This document shows positions 9,092 through 20,127 of a stretch of DNA of 64,000 nucleotides, piece after piece. Source of the stretch: Jiella flava (GTDB lineage: Bacteria; Pseudomonadota; Alphaproteobacteria; Rhizobiales; Rhizobiaceae). Position 1 is the first letter of the stretch. Every line of letters begins with the position of its first letter. A program made the position numbers and the translations under genes. The DNA lies in contig NZ_JAFMPP010000001.1 in assembly GCF_017349315.1 (NCBI RefSeq), forward strand, positions 124,001-188,000, in the 5' to 3' direction. The notes under the pieces are model-generated. The model was not told the DNA's origin, did no database searches, and saw nothing but the letters and a program-made list of their open reading frames with translations.

Positions 9092-9124
9092 TAAAAACGG
9101 CCCGGGTCGTGTGAACCGGGCCGT
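9092..9124 (-). terminator. Terminator after fpr
   Basis: A perfect 9-bp GC-rich stem (9097-9105 with 9116-9124). On the minus strand it is followed by TTTTT at 9097-9093, 44 bp after the fpr stop codon. Confidence 0.85.
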
Positions 9125-9167
9125 TTCGTTTCTCAGACAATTTAGAGCCGGATCGCGGCGGATGCGA

Positions 9168-9992
9168 TCAATCGACGAAAGCACGCTCGACGACATAGGT
9201 GCCGGGCTTGTTGTTCGCCCCTTCCTCAAATCCACGCGCCTGCAACAAGCCCTCGATCTCCCTCAGCATCGCCATCGAGCCGCAGATCATCGCCCGGTCG
9301 GTTTCCGGGTTCAACGGCGCGATGCCCAGATCGCTGAACAGCTTGCCGCTTTCGATCAGCTTGGTGACGCGCTCGCCGCGCGGCTCGCCCTCGCGGGTGG
9401 AGCTGGCATGAAACAAGAGCTTGTCGCCGACAAATTCGCTCATCAGCTCGTCGTTGCGGGTGGTCTCGACCAACTCACGGCCGTAATTCAGCTCGGCGTT
9501 TTCGCGGCAGGTCTGGGTGAGGATCACCTGATCGAACTTCTCGTAGGTCTCCGGATCGCGGATCACCGAGGCGAAGGGCGCGATGCCGGTGCCGGTCGAG
9601 AACAGATAGAGCCGCTTGCCCGGCACCAGCGCGTCATGCACAAGCGTACCCGTCGGCTTTTTGCGCATCAGTACGGTGTCGCCCGGCTTGATCTTCTGCA
9701 GATGCTCGGTCAGCGGACCGCCGGGCACCTTGATCGAGAAGAATTCGAGCTCTTCATCCCAGGCCGGGCTGGCGATCGAATAGGCCCGAAAGACCGGCTT
9801 GACGGCGTTCGGCAGCCCGATCGTGACGAATTCGCCCGAGCGGAAGCGAAAACTCTGCGGCCGCGTCATACGGAAGGAAAACAGGCGGTCGGTATAGTGC
9901 TTCACCGCCGTCACCTTTTCGGCGAAGACACCGGCCGGAATCGGAAATTCCGCAGTTTCGGGGGCTTCGTCGGTGGCCGCGACTGAACTCAT
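9168..9992 (-). CDS. fpr: Ferredoxin-NADP(+) reductase
   Basis: The 274-aa FAD enzyme of the bacterial subclass, moving electrons between NADPH and ferredoxin/flavodoxin. It shows the FAD-binding RAYSIASP motif, the NADP-binding STGTGIAPFASVIRD segment, CRENAELNYG and the C-terminal VERAFVD, where the last aromatic residue stacks on FAD in this subclass. The frame continues 25 codons upstream, but the start at MSSVAATDEA has AAGGAAAGGA in front and matches family length better. A stem-loop with 7-bp outer arms (10020-10051) lies in its leader. metH ends 242 bp upstream on the same strand, so the gene probably has its own promoter. Confidence 0.93.
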   Translation of the reverse strand: MSSVAATDEAPETAEFPIPAGVFAEKVTAVKHYTDRLFSFRMTRPQSFRFRSGEFVTIGLPNAVKPVFRAYSIASPAWDEELEFFSIKVPGGPLTEHLQKIKPGDTVLMRKKPTGTLVHDALVPGKRLYLFSTGTGIAPFASVIRDPETYEKFDQVILTQTCRENAELNYGRELVETTRNDELMSEFVGDKLLFHASSTREGEPRGERVTKLIESGKLFSDLGIAPLNPETDRAMICGSMAMLREIEGLLQARGFEEGANNKPGTYVVERAFVD

Positions 9993-10234
9993 CGAACGTC
10001 CTTTCCTTAACATGACGTCGAGCCGGAACAGGCTGATCGCCTGCCCGGCTCGTTCCAACATTCTCATGCCTCTGAACCGAGGCTTTGATCAAACTCTGCG
10101 GCGCAACATAGTTGCTCGCCGGGCAAAACGCAGCGTCCGGTGTTCCAATTCGAGGCGCCAGGCCGGAAAAATTTCGCCAAATGGCGCCATCCGTTGCCGA
10201 AAAGCCCCGAGTGTTCGGCCGCCCCGCCGCCGTC

Positions 10235-13996
<3,762 letters not shown>

Positions 13997-14032
13997 GGAA
14001 ATGGCTCATCCTATTGGGTCGCCAGTCCCATC

Positions 14033-14052
14033 ACATAAAGATATTCTTATGT
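14033..14052. promoter_or_regulatory. Palindromic operator upstream of metH
   Basis: ACATAAAGATATTCTTATGT, a 20-bp palindrome with one mismatched pair of positions, ends 36 bp before the metH start and overlaps a TTGACA -35-like hexamer on the minus strand (14055-14050). Its form resembles the AAAGATAT-centred operators of ArsR-family methionine-cycle regulators (SahR/SamR) as I remember them. No such regulator is encoded in the window. Confidence 0.5.
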
Positions 14053-14059
14053 CAACAAA

Positions 14060-14444
14060 TGAGCGATAGGGAGAGGGATCCACGAGGCGAGTATAGACGC
14101 GAGTGCTTAAAGCTGCCGACTGCGTAGAAAATGTGATCCAGCAGAAGAAAAACGCGAAGGGTTATGCGCAATCAATCATTATAATTTTTTTCAACCTGCT
14201 CACCGCGGCGACTGTGCAGATCTATGATCGTTCATCCAATCAGTTGCGCATGCTTTTATGAGTTATTTTATATTAAAATTAATACATGCACAATTCGCAT
14301 CTCTTCAAAAATTGATAATGATTGCCATTTTTGCAGATTTTAAAAATAATTTTATATATTTATTAGAAAGATTTTTATATATCTAAACATCAAATCATGA
14401 CTTGAGAAATTATCTATGCTGAACCAATTTAAAATAGTTCATCG
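14060..14444. other. AT-rich gene-free stretch between metH and darG
   Basis: No gene is seen. From about 14150 to 14440 the composition swings to roughly 70 percent A+T with runs such as TTTTATATATT, against a strongly GC-rich chromosome, which marks the edge of acquired DNA. It contains an isolated Fur-box-like sequence (14312-14330) but no iron-related gene. Confidence 0.7.
14312..14330. promoter_or_regulatory. Isolated Fur-box-like sequence
   Basis: TTGATAATGATTGCCATTT contains GATAATGAT followed three bases later by CATT, matching about 14 of 19 positions of the classical Fur box when extended to 14332. There is no downstream iron gene on either strand, so it may be a relic or chance in AT-rich DNA. 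Confidence 0.3.
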
Positions 14445-15485
14445 TCAGCGAGCAGAGAACCAACCCTTCGCTTCGAGAATGTCAAATGCGATTACTATCT
14501 GCCTCTGCGTAAATATCTTTTTACGATCATTCCATCCCCAAACCCCTGCAACCGCCTTCTCATGGGTGTCAGCCCCCTCGCGGGTTACAACCCAATGGAC
14601 CGTCGCAAGCAGTTCCAATCCAAAAGGGGTCTCGAAACCGTCAACCAAGTCGGCGACCTTGTTAAAATGCATTTGGGCTGCTTCTTCGGGCTCCAGCGCA
14701 GCCTCAGCCTGCGATATCGCGCCAGGCACGATCATCAATTCTTTATCTGGTTGATCGCCACCGTCGCGATAACCGGCCACAAAATGCCCCTCCACTTCGT
14801 TGAGAACGTGCGAAAGGTTTTTGGCGTACGGCCCGTAGTGATGCTTGACATAATTTAATCGCAGCGGCTGTCCGGCCTCTTGCATGAAATACATCAGCTT
14901 GTGAACCTCTATCAGCGTCACGAACGGGTCCATCAAACCTTGAAGGTAGCGATCCATGAGGACGACGAGCGCCGCCCGGCCAGGCGTCATACTGGGCACA
15001 TTGCGCGACTTTACGAATTCAGGCGCACCGTTGGGCTCGTAGATCGAAACTTTGATTTCGGTAAGATCGCGAAACGCTGCTTCAATTCGGGGGCGAACAT
15101 CGTCCCAATCCAAGCCTCCGAGGCCCGCACCCAGCGGAGGTATCGCAACTGACTTTATGTCCCGTCGGCTGACTTCTCGCACCAATGCGAGCAGACCACT
15201 GTCGATGTCCTCCATGCGGCTCTTTGCCTTCCAATGACGCTTGGTCGGAAAGTTGATGATGTACCGTGGGTTGGTGAATGAGCGGGTATCGTAGACGAAC
15301 ATCTTTCCCGGCTTCATCTCCCCATCTTTACAAGCAAGTGCGTAGGCGCGGAAATTGGCCGGAAACGCTTTCTTAAACTGGAGCGAAAGTCCGCGCCCCA
15401 TCACACCAACGCAGTTTACCGTATTGATGAGCGCCTCGGCGTTTGCCTTAACGATGTCGCCTGTTTTGATTTCGATATAAGCCAT
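14445..15485 (-). CDS. darG: DarG antitoxin: macrodomain DNA ADP-ribosylglycohydrolase
   Basis: The 346-aa antitoxin partner of DarT. Residues 1-155 form a DarG-type macrodomain: GDIVKANAEALINTVNCVGVMGRG near the start holds the ADP-ribose-binding Asn residues and glycine loop, and AIPPLGAGLGGLDW closes the pocket. This domain removes ADP-ribose from thymidine in DNA. Residues about 170-346 are the second antitoxin domain, thought to bind and block DarT directly; its HKLMYFMQEAG and HHYGPYAKNL segments recall the DUF4065/Panacea antitoxin fold. It starts 12 bp after the darT stop, GAGG lies upstream of its ATG, and codon use is less GC-biased than in flanking genes. Confidence 0.9.
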   Translation of the reverse strand: MAYIEIKTGDIVKANAEALINTVNCVGVMGRGLSLQFKKAFPANFRAYALACKDGEMKPGKMFVYDTRSFTNPRYIINFPTKRHWKAKSRMEDIDSGLLALVREVSRRDIKSVAIPPLGAGLGGLDWDDVRPRIEAAFRDLTEIKVSIYEPNGAPEFVKSRNVPSMTPGRAALVVLMDRYLQGLMDPFVTLIEVHKLMYFMQEAGQPLRLNYVKHHYGPYAKNLSHVLNEVEGHFVAGYRDGGDQPDKELMIVPGAISQAEAALEPEEAAQMHFNKVADLVDGFETPFGLELLATVHWVVTREGADTHEKAVAGVWGWNDRKKIFTQRQIVIAFDILEAKGWFSAR

Positions 15486-15497
15486 GCTTGTTCGCCC

Positions 15498-16142
15498 TCA
15501 ATAATACCAATCATTCCGAATATGGATCGGAGGACGGTGTTGAGCGCCCGCGATAGACTGCCCCGCAATTTGACTGACAGCTTGATTAAAGACTCCAATT
15601 TGCTCGACTAGGTGCCATGGGTAAGACCCCTCCACTAGGAATTCAGCCTGTTTCCGCTCTTTGGTAGGGCTTCCTGACCACTGATTCGTCTGTACAGCGT
15701 CCCAGTCGACCTCGTCTAATTGCTTCAGATCGCAACGATCTTCGAAATAGTACGACCCTGCGTTTGACAGCGTGAACGCCCACCGTCGCCCAATTGCGTT
15801 CGCCCAATCCACCCCGGCTTTCAGATCAGCGACAAGATGCACAATCAGTTCCTGTCCGCCCTGATAATTAAGCTTCGTGTTCTGGCGATGAATGAGGTAC
15901 AGCATCACTGATCGCGGACAGAAATAAAATGGCACGCAATGGCCGACATGAAGGCCAAAGTGACTGGTCAGCGTCAACTCGTTCATTCGTCGTGCCTTTA
16001 TTTCGTTCATGCCAATGATCGTACCGTTGGCAGGGCGTTTCGCCATTTCCGCATCGGAAAACAGAAATTCGTCCGCCGCAATTGCTGCCAATTTGTCCAC
16101 ATGGACAATGTGATAGATTTTTGGCGCGGCGGGAGCAGGCAT
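15498..16142 (-). CDS. darT: DarT toxin: DNA thymidine ADP-ribosyltransferase
   Basis: The 214-aa DUF4433 protein. DarT uses NAD+ to attach ADP-ribose to thymidine in single-stranded DNA, stalling replication; DarTG pairs act as anti-phage abortive systems. Visible markers: IYHIVHVDKLAAI (about 9-21), GMNEIKARRM with the conserved RR (54-63), the H...PFYFCPRSVMLY segment (66-82) and the catalytic glutamate, Glu167, in KQAEFLV. The product is full length with all hallmark residues present, so it is probably active and needs DarG. It is the first gene of the pair; a 324-bp gene-free region carrying a dispersed repeat lies upstream. Confidence 0.9.
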   Translation of the reverse strand: MPAPAAPKIYHIVHVDKLAAIAADEFLFSDAEMAKRPANGTIIGMNEIKARRMNELTLTSHFGLHVGHCVPFYFCPRSVMLYLIHRQNTKLNYQGGQELIVHLVADLKAGVDWANAIGRRWAFTLSNAGSYYFEDRCDLKQLDEVDWDAVQTNQWSGSPTKERKQAEFLVEGSYPWHLVEQIGVFNQAVSQIAGQSIAGAQHRPPIHIRNDWYY

Positions 16143-16466
16143 CTCTCAGCGACTTCCTTATCGTCAATCAGGTCGCCAGCATTTGTCTAATCGTCGAGTC
16201 GATCGAATCATTGGTGCAGTCAGAGCGAGCAGAATCTATCAGCCGTTCCCTCAAATTTCGCTGGCACAGGCAGGTAAGATGAGGCTTCGCGTCGATTAGA
16301 GCGCTCTGCGTCCTATAGGACGCAGGGCGCTCTAATCTTTTGAATCGACGCATCGTGCTTTGCCGAAAATCGATTCCGATTTTCGGGCCGATTCTGTAGG
16401 CTCGAGACCAATTACGACCCGTCACGGATGGCCAATCATCGCTGTCCCAGCACATGTACCCCCACC
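16143..16466. other. Gene-free region between ureA and darT
   Basis: 324 bp holding the darT promoter region and the composite repeat described at 16296-16392. No remnant of ureB is recognisable after the ureA stop codon. Confidence 0.6.
16296..16392 (-). repeat. Dispersed composite inverted repeat, full copy 1
   Basis: Two back-to-back hairpins. A 40-bp near-perfect palindrome (16296-16335) has arms starting TTAGAGCGC around TGCGTCCTATAGGACGCA. It is followed by a 10-bp-stem hairpin (16363-16372 with 16377-16386, loop ATTC). The same unit occurs in reverse orientation at 61038-61138 with about nine in ten aligned positions identical apart from a 4-nt insertion. The 25 nt at 16368-16392 also occur exactly at 35559-35583. 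Confidence 0.9.
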
Positions 16467-16769
16467 TCACCTTATCGGCTCGTGCACCGTCACCAGTTTC
16501 GTCCCGTCCGGAAAGGTCGCTTCGACCTGGACGTCGTGGATCATCTCGGCGACGCCGTCCATCACCTGATCGCGGGAGATCACCTTGGCGCCAGCGTCCA
16601 TGAGGTCGGCGACGGTGCGGCCGTCGCGGGCGCCTTCGACGACGAAATCGGTGATCAGGGCAATCGCTTCGGGGTGGTTCAGCTTGACGCCGCGTTCGAG
16701 CCGGCGGCGGGCGACGACGGCCGCCATCGAAACCAGAAGCTTGTCCTTTTCGCGGGGGGTGAGCTGCAT
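16467..16769 (-). CDS. ureA: Urease subunit gamma
   Basis: The 100-aa smallest structural subunit of nickel urease. It matches along its length, from [16 protein letters not shown] through [18 protein letters not shown] and GRTVADLM to [21 protein letters not shown] lies just before the ATG. In related bacteria ureB and ureC follow directly; here the next 1.9 kb on the same strand hold only a repeat and darTG. Without beta and alpha subunits this gene alone cannot make a urease, unless the others lie elsewhere. Confidence 0.96.
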   Translation of the reverse strand: MQLTPREKDKLLVSMAAVVARRRLERGVKLNHPEAIALITDFVVEGARDGRTVADLMDAGAKVISRDQVMDGVAEMIHDVQVEATFPDGTKLVTVHEPIR

Positions 16770-16797
16770 CGGGGGATCCTTGGGCGGCGTGGCACGA

Positions 16798-17685
16798 TTA
16801 GAGCGACCATAGCCGTGGCACGGCGCCTTGCGCCAGTGCCGCGATGGCGGGAATGAGCCGCCTTCTCAGCAAAAAGCCCGATGGCGCGACGAGGCGCGCG
16901 ACGACGAGGCCATCGACGACACTCGCCCCGCCGCTGTCGCCGAGGATGGCGCGGATCGCCCCCAGCGCGCTTTCCGGCGCATCGAGCCGGGCGACGAGGG
17001 TGGCGAAGGCGCGGTTGCCCCCGAGCGAAGCGCCGGCTTTGGCGGCCGTGGCGATCGCCCCGTCAAGCCGTGTCTCGTCGGCAAAGACCAGCTGGCCGCC
17101 GCAACGCACCCGCCAGCTTTCGTGAAAGTTCCCGCGAAGAACGCTCTCGCCCATCATCTCGCGGCCCAAAATGACGCTCTCGCACAAGACGAAGCGCGCG
17201 TCGTCGGCCGCCTCGACATCGAGCCGGCGCCGGAGCGCGCCTTCATCGAAGAGGATCGTCTCCTGGGGCAGCCAGGCGAGAAAGCCGCCGGCGCCGATCT
17301 TCAGATCGGTCGAGACCTCGGCGCGGCCGGCGCTCGCCCGGTAGATCCGCTCGCAGGCCTGGGTGGTCAGCGAAAGCTCGGCGCCCGGCCCGGCCGCAAA
17401 CCGCTGCTGCAGCCGATCGCCGCCGGTCAGCCCCCCGGAGGTGTTGATCACCACCGCCTCGCTGAGGGCGCCCGCAACCTTCGGAAAGCGCAGTTTCAGG
17501 CAGCCCGCCTGATGCAGGTCGGCAAGGCGCGTGCGGCCGTCCACCGCCTTCACTGTCAGCTCGAGCCGGCCCCGCGCCCGCTGCAGGGGCAGCGTCCCAC
17601 CGCTCCCGGCATCGGCATCGGCGCGGGCATCGCCGTTGACGGCAATTGCGGCGCTCGTCGCCGCCTCGGCCTTTGCGCCGTCCAT
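16798..17685 (-). CDS. ureD: Urease accessory protein UreD
   Basis: The 295-aa UreD/UreH chaperone, which with UreF and UreG delivers nickel to the urease active site. Markers are the [10 protein letters not shown] segment (about residues 87-96), [33 protein letters not shown] and [13 protein letters not shown]. The N-terminal 30 residues are low-complexity Ala/Asp. It precedes ureA by 28 bp in the usual order. The accessory genes ureE, ureF and ureG are not in the window. Confidence 0.93.
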   Translation of the reverse strand: MDGAKAEAATSAAIAVNGDARADADAGSGGTLPLQRARGRLELTVKAVDGRTRLADLHQAGCLKLRFPKVAGALSEAVVINTSGGLTGGDRLQQRFAAGPGAELSLTTQACERIYRASAGRAEVSTDLKIGAGGFLAWLPQETILFDEGALRRRLDVEAADDARFVLCESVILGREMMGESVLRGNFHESWRVRCGGQLVFADETRLDGAIATAAKAGASLGGNRAFATLVARLDAPESALGAIRAILGDSGGASVVDGLVVARLVAPSGFLLRRRLIPAIAALAQGAVPRLWSL

Positions 17686-17807
17686 ATCGCGCCGCTCCCT
17701 TGCCCTGCGCGATCCGTCACGCCCGTCATCGCCCGCTCATTTTTGCCGACCCTATCGCAAGTCGCCGCCGATGAGGAGATGTCGCGGCAGCCGATCCGGC
17801 CGCCGGC

Positions 17808-18410
17808 TCAACCCTGCCGCCGCGCCCCCTGCCCGCTCATCTTGGCGATCGCATCGTCGATCAGGCGGTTGGCGATCTGCATCCGGATCGTCGCCTGCAC
17901 CGCGAAGGCCGGCGGCATGCGATCAGGATGATTGATCCGGGCAAAGCTTCGTCGAATGTCGAGCAGATCCTTGATGCTGGTCGCCTCGATGAGCTTCAAT
18001 TCGGCGGCGATTTCCAGCGGATTGGTGCTTGGTGGACCCTCCTCCGCCTCGGCGGCGACCGGGCGCCGGCGCGGCGCGGCCGCCATTTCGGCGATCGACG
18101 GCCGCGCGCGCTCAGGCGCTTTCGGCGGCTTCGTGGGCGGCTCGCTCGCCGCTGGCGCCGCCTGCGGCTCGGCCGCTTTGGCCGCTGGCGGCTCCGGCTG
18201 ATCGACGCCGTCGAGATCGTCGCGGTCTTCGTCGTAGGCAGCCTTCGCCGCCGCGGTCCGTGCGACGCTTTCGGCGATCTTCGGCCCCCGGCGCATGCCG
18301 ATCGCCGACATCATGCCGCTCGACGCCCGATCGAGGACCGAGCGCCAGCTCTTGTCCTCATGCTTGGCGGCGATCCCCTCCAGGACCGCCTCGAAGTTCT
18401 GGTCCACCAT
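17808..18410 (-). CDS. J-domain protein with low-complexity linker
   Basis: About 200 aa. A helical N-terminal part (1-60) is followed by a long Ala/Pro/Glu/Lys-rich disordered linker (about 61-130) and a C-terminal J-like domain with the diagnostic HPD at residues 161-163 (SFARINHPDRMPP) and a final helix. The HPD tripeptide is what stimulates Hsp70 ATPase, so this is a probable DnaK co-chaperone or a J-domain-derived protein; its client is unknown. Starts at 18452 (ATGATG) are also possible because no clear ribosome-binding site decides. It lies 122 bp upstream of ureD on the same strand and is divergent from the aminotransferase gene. Confidence 0.7.
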   Translation of the reverse strand: MVDQNFEAVLEGIAAKHEDKSWRSVLDRASSGMMSAIGMRRGPKIAESVARTAAAKAAYDEDRDDLDGVDQPEPPAAKAAEPQAAPAASEPPTKPPKAPERARPSIAEMAAAPRRRPVAAEAEEGPPSTNPLEIAAELKLIEATSIKDLLDIRRSFARINHPDRMPPAFAVQATIRMQIANRLIDDAIAKMSGQGARRQG

Positions 18411-18609
18411 AATACGCGGTGCTTTCGATACGCGACGCAAAATTTCGATCATCATGGGGGCAAGCGCTGAAGCTTTCGTAAAACTGGACTTTTGCGCGCG
18501 GCCTCTGGTGCAGCTCAAGCGCCGGCGTATAACCTTTCCCAACGGCGTCGCCGGGCCGCGCTCGGCCGATGGCCGACACGCGCCGCGCGTCATCGAGGGA
18601 GTCTTGGCC

Positions 18610-19464
18610 ATGCGAACAGTCTATGTGAACGGCGTCTTCTGCCCGGAAGACGAGGGGCGGATCTCAATCTTCGATCGCGGATTTCTATTCTCCGACGGCG
18701 TCTACGAGGTGACCAGCGTCGTCGAAGGCCGGCTGATCGACTTCGCCAATCACATGGCGCGGCTGCGCCGCTCGATGGCCGAGCTGGCTCTGAAAGCGCC
18801 GGCGGGCGAGGACGCGCTGCTGTCGATCCACCGCGCTCTGGTCGACAAGAATGCCCTCACCGAGGGCCTGATCTATTTGCAGGTGACGCGCGGGGCGGCC
18901 GATCGTGACTTTCTTTATCCGCCCGAAGAAACCCAGCCGTCCCTCGTGCTCTTCACCCAGGCGAAAAGCCTGATCGAAACGTCGGCGGCAACGACCGGCC
19001 TGTCGATCGTCACTTTGCCGGATCTGCGCTGGCAGCGCCGGGACATCAAGACCGTGCAGCTTCTCTACTCGTCCATGGCGAAGATGGAGGCCAAGCGGCG
19101 CGGCGCCAGCGACGCCTGGATGGTCGAGGATGGCCTTGTCACCGAGGGCTCTTCGAGCAACGCTTATATCGTCGACGCGTCCGGCACGCTCGTCACCCGG
19201 CCGCTCTCCCATGCGATCCTGCCGGGCATCACCCGCACCGCCGTCCTCAGGCTGGCGGAGGAAACCGGTCTTGCCGTCGAAGAGCGCGCCTTCACGGTCG
19301 AGGAGGCCAAGGCGGCGCGCGAGGCCTTCATCACCTCGGCGTCGAGCTTCGTCCTGCCGGTGGTGACGATCGACGGCGCGAGGATCGGCAACGGCCAGCC
19401 GGGCACGATCACCAGGCGGCTGCGCGCGATCTATCTCGAGGAAGCGCTGAAGACGGCGATCTGA
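18610..19464 (+). CDS. dat: D-amino-acid (D-alanine) aminotransferase
   Basis: The 284-aa class-IV PLP aminotransferase. Lys147 in RWQRRDIKTVQLL is the Schiff-base lysine and Glu179 in LVTEGSSSNAY binds the cofactor nitrogen. FDRGFLFSDGVYEV (from residue 21) is the fold-IV N-terminal signature. The combination of RRDIKT with LYSSMAKMEAKRRGASDA favours D-amino-acid over branched-chain aminotransferase or aminodeoxychorismate lyase. It interconverts D-alanine plus 2-oxoglutarate with pyruvate plus D-glutamate. The frame is open upstream, but MRTVYVNG is the family start, with GAGGGAG in front. Confidence 0.88.
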   Translation: MRTVYVNGVFCPEDEGRISIFDRGFLFSDGVYEVTSVVEGRLIDFANHMARLRRSMAELALKAPAGEDALLSIHRALVDKNALTEGLIYLQVTRGAADRDFLYPPEETQPSLVLFTQAKSLIETSAATTGLSIVTLPDLRWQRRDIKTVQLLYSSMAKMEAKRRGASDAWMVEDGLVTEGSSSNAYIVDASGTLVTRPLSHAILPGITRTAVLRLAEETGLAVEERAFTVEEAKAAREAFITSASSFVLPVVTIDGARIGNGQPGTITRRLRAIYLEEALKTAI

Positions 19465-19486
19465 CGCCCGCCAGACCGCGCGCGGA

Positions 19487-20125
19487 TCAGCCAGCGGCAA
19501 AGACCGCGTCATAGGCCCGGATCGTGCGCTCGGCCCGCGCCTTCACCGTCGCGGCATCGTCGCCGGGCTTATAGAGCGATGAGCCGAGGCCGAAATGGCG
19601 GATGCCGGCCGCGCCATAGGCGGCAAAATCGGCCTCCGACACGCCGCCCACCGCGCCGATGGGCAGCCCCGCCGGCAGCACCGCCCGGATCGCGGTGATC
19701 CCCGAAGGCCCGAGTACGCTGGCGGGAAAGAATTTCAGCGCACTGGCACCAAGGCTTGCCGCCGCCAGAGCTTCGGTCGCGGTGAAGACGCCGGGCATCG
19801 TCACCAGCCCCTGCTCGCGCGCCCGCCGCAACACGGCCGCATCGACATTCGGGCTGACCAGCAATTCGCCGCCGCAATCGGCCAGCCGATCGACCGAGGC
19901 GGCGTCGAGCACCGTGCCGGCGCCGATCAAAACGCCGTCGGGCGCCAGCATCGAGGCCCGCTCGATCGACAGGAACGGTTCGGGTGAATTCAGCGGGATC
20001 TCGATCGCCTCAAACCCCGCCTCGATCAGGACCGCGACGATCGCCTCGCAGGTCTGCGGCCTCAGACCCCGCAGTATCGCGACGAGATCGCGCTTCAGTT
20101 TGGGCCAAGGGGTCGTCTCGCTCAT
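19487..20125 (-). CDS. dgoA: 2-dehydro-3-deoxy-6-phosphogalactonate aldolase
   Basis: The 212-aa class-I aldolase that splits 2-keto-3-deoxy-6-phosphogalactonate into pyruvate and glyceraldehyde 3-phosphate, the last step of the De Ley-Doudoroff route. The Schiff-base Lys131 lies in SALKFFPAS, the catalytic Glu42 in IEIPLNSP, and GVSEADFAAYGAAG closes the phosphate site. The PLNSP rather than PLRTP sequence is typical of DgoA over Eda. ATG at 20125 is 2 nt past the dgoK stop; a TTG at 20131 would overlap it. Last gene of the galactose operon. Confidence 0.93.
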   Translation of the reverse strand: MSETTPWPKLKRDLVAILRGLRPQTCEAIVAVLIEAGFEAIEIPLNSPEPFLSIERASMLAPDGVLIGAGTVLDAASVDRLADCGGELLVSPNVDAAVLRRAREQGLVTMPGVFTATEALAAASLGASALKFFPASVLGPSGITAIRAVLPAGLPIGAVGGVSEADFAAYGAAGIRHFGLGSSLYKPGDDAATVKARAERTIRAYDAVFAAG

Positions 20126-20127
20126 CG

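Noticed and set aside
10084-10093. TTTGATCAAA palindrome near fpr as an FNR box
   Set aside because: FNR boxes need TTGAT-N4-ATCAA; this is a short 10-bp palindrome without the central spacer.
13997-14150. SAM or cobalamin riboswitch upstream of metH
   Set aside because: No B12-box-like sequence or SAM-riboswitch-like stem arrangement was seen; the only clear element is the DNA palindrome.
16296-16335. The palindrome as a rho-independent terminator of ureA
   Set aside because: It lacks a T-tract, lies over 130 bp from the ureA stop and is duplicated elsewhere inside an operon, so it is treated as a repeat element.
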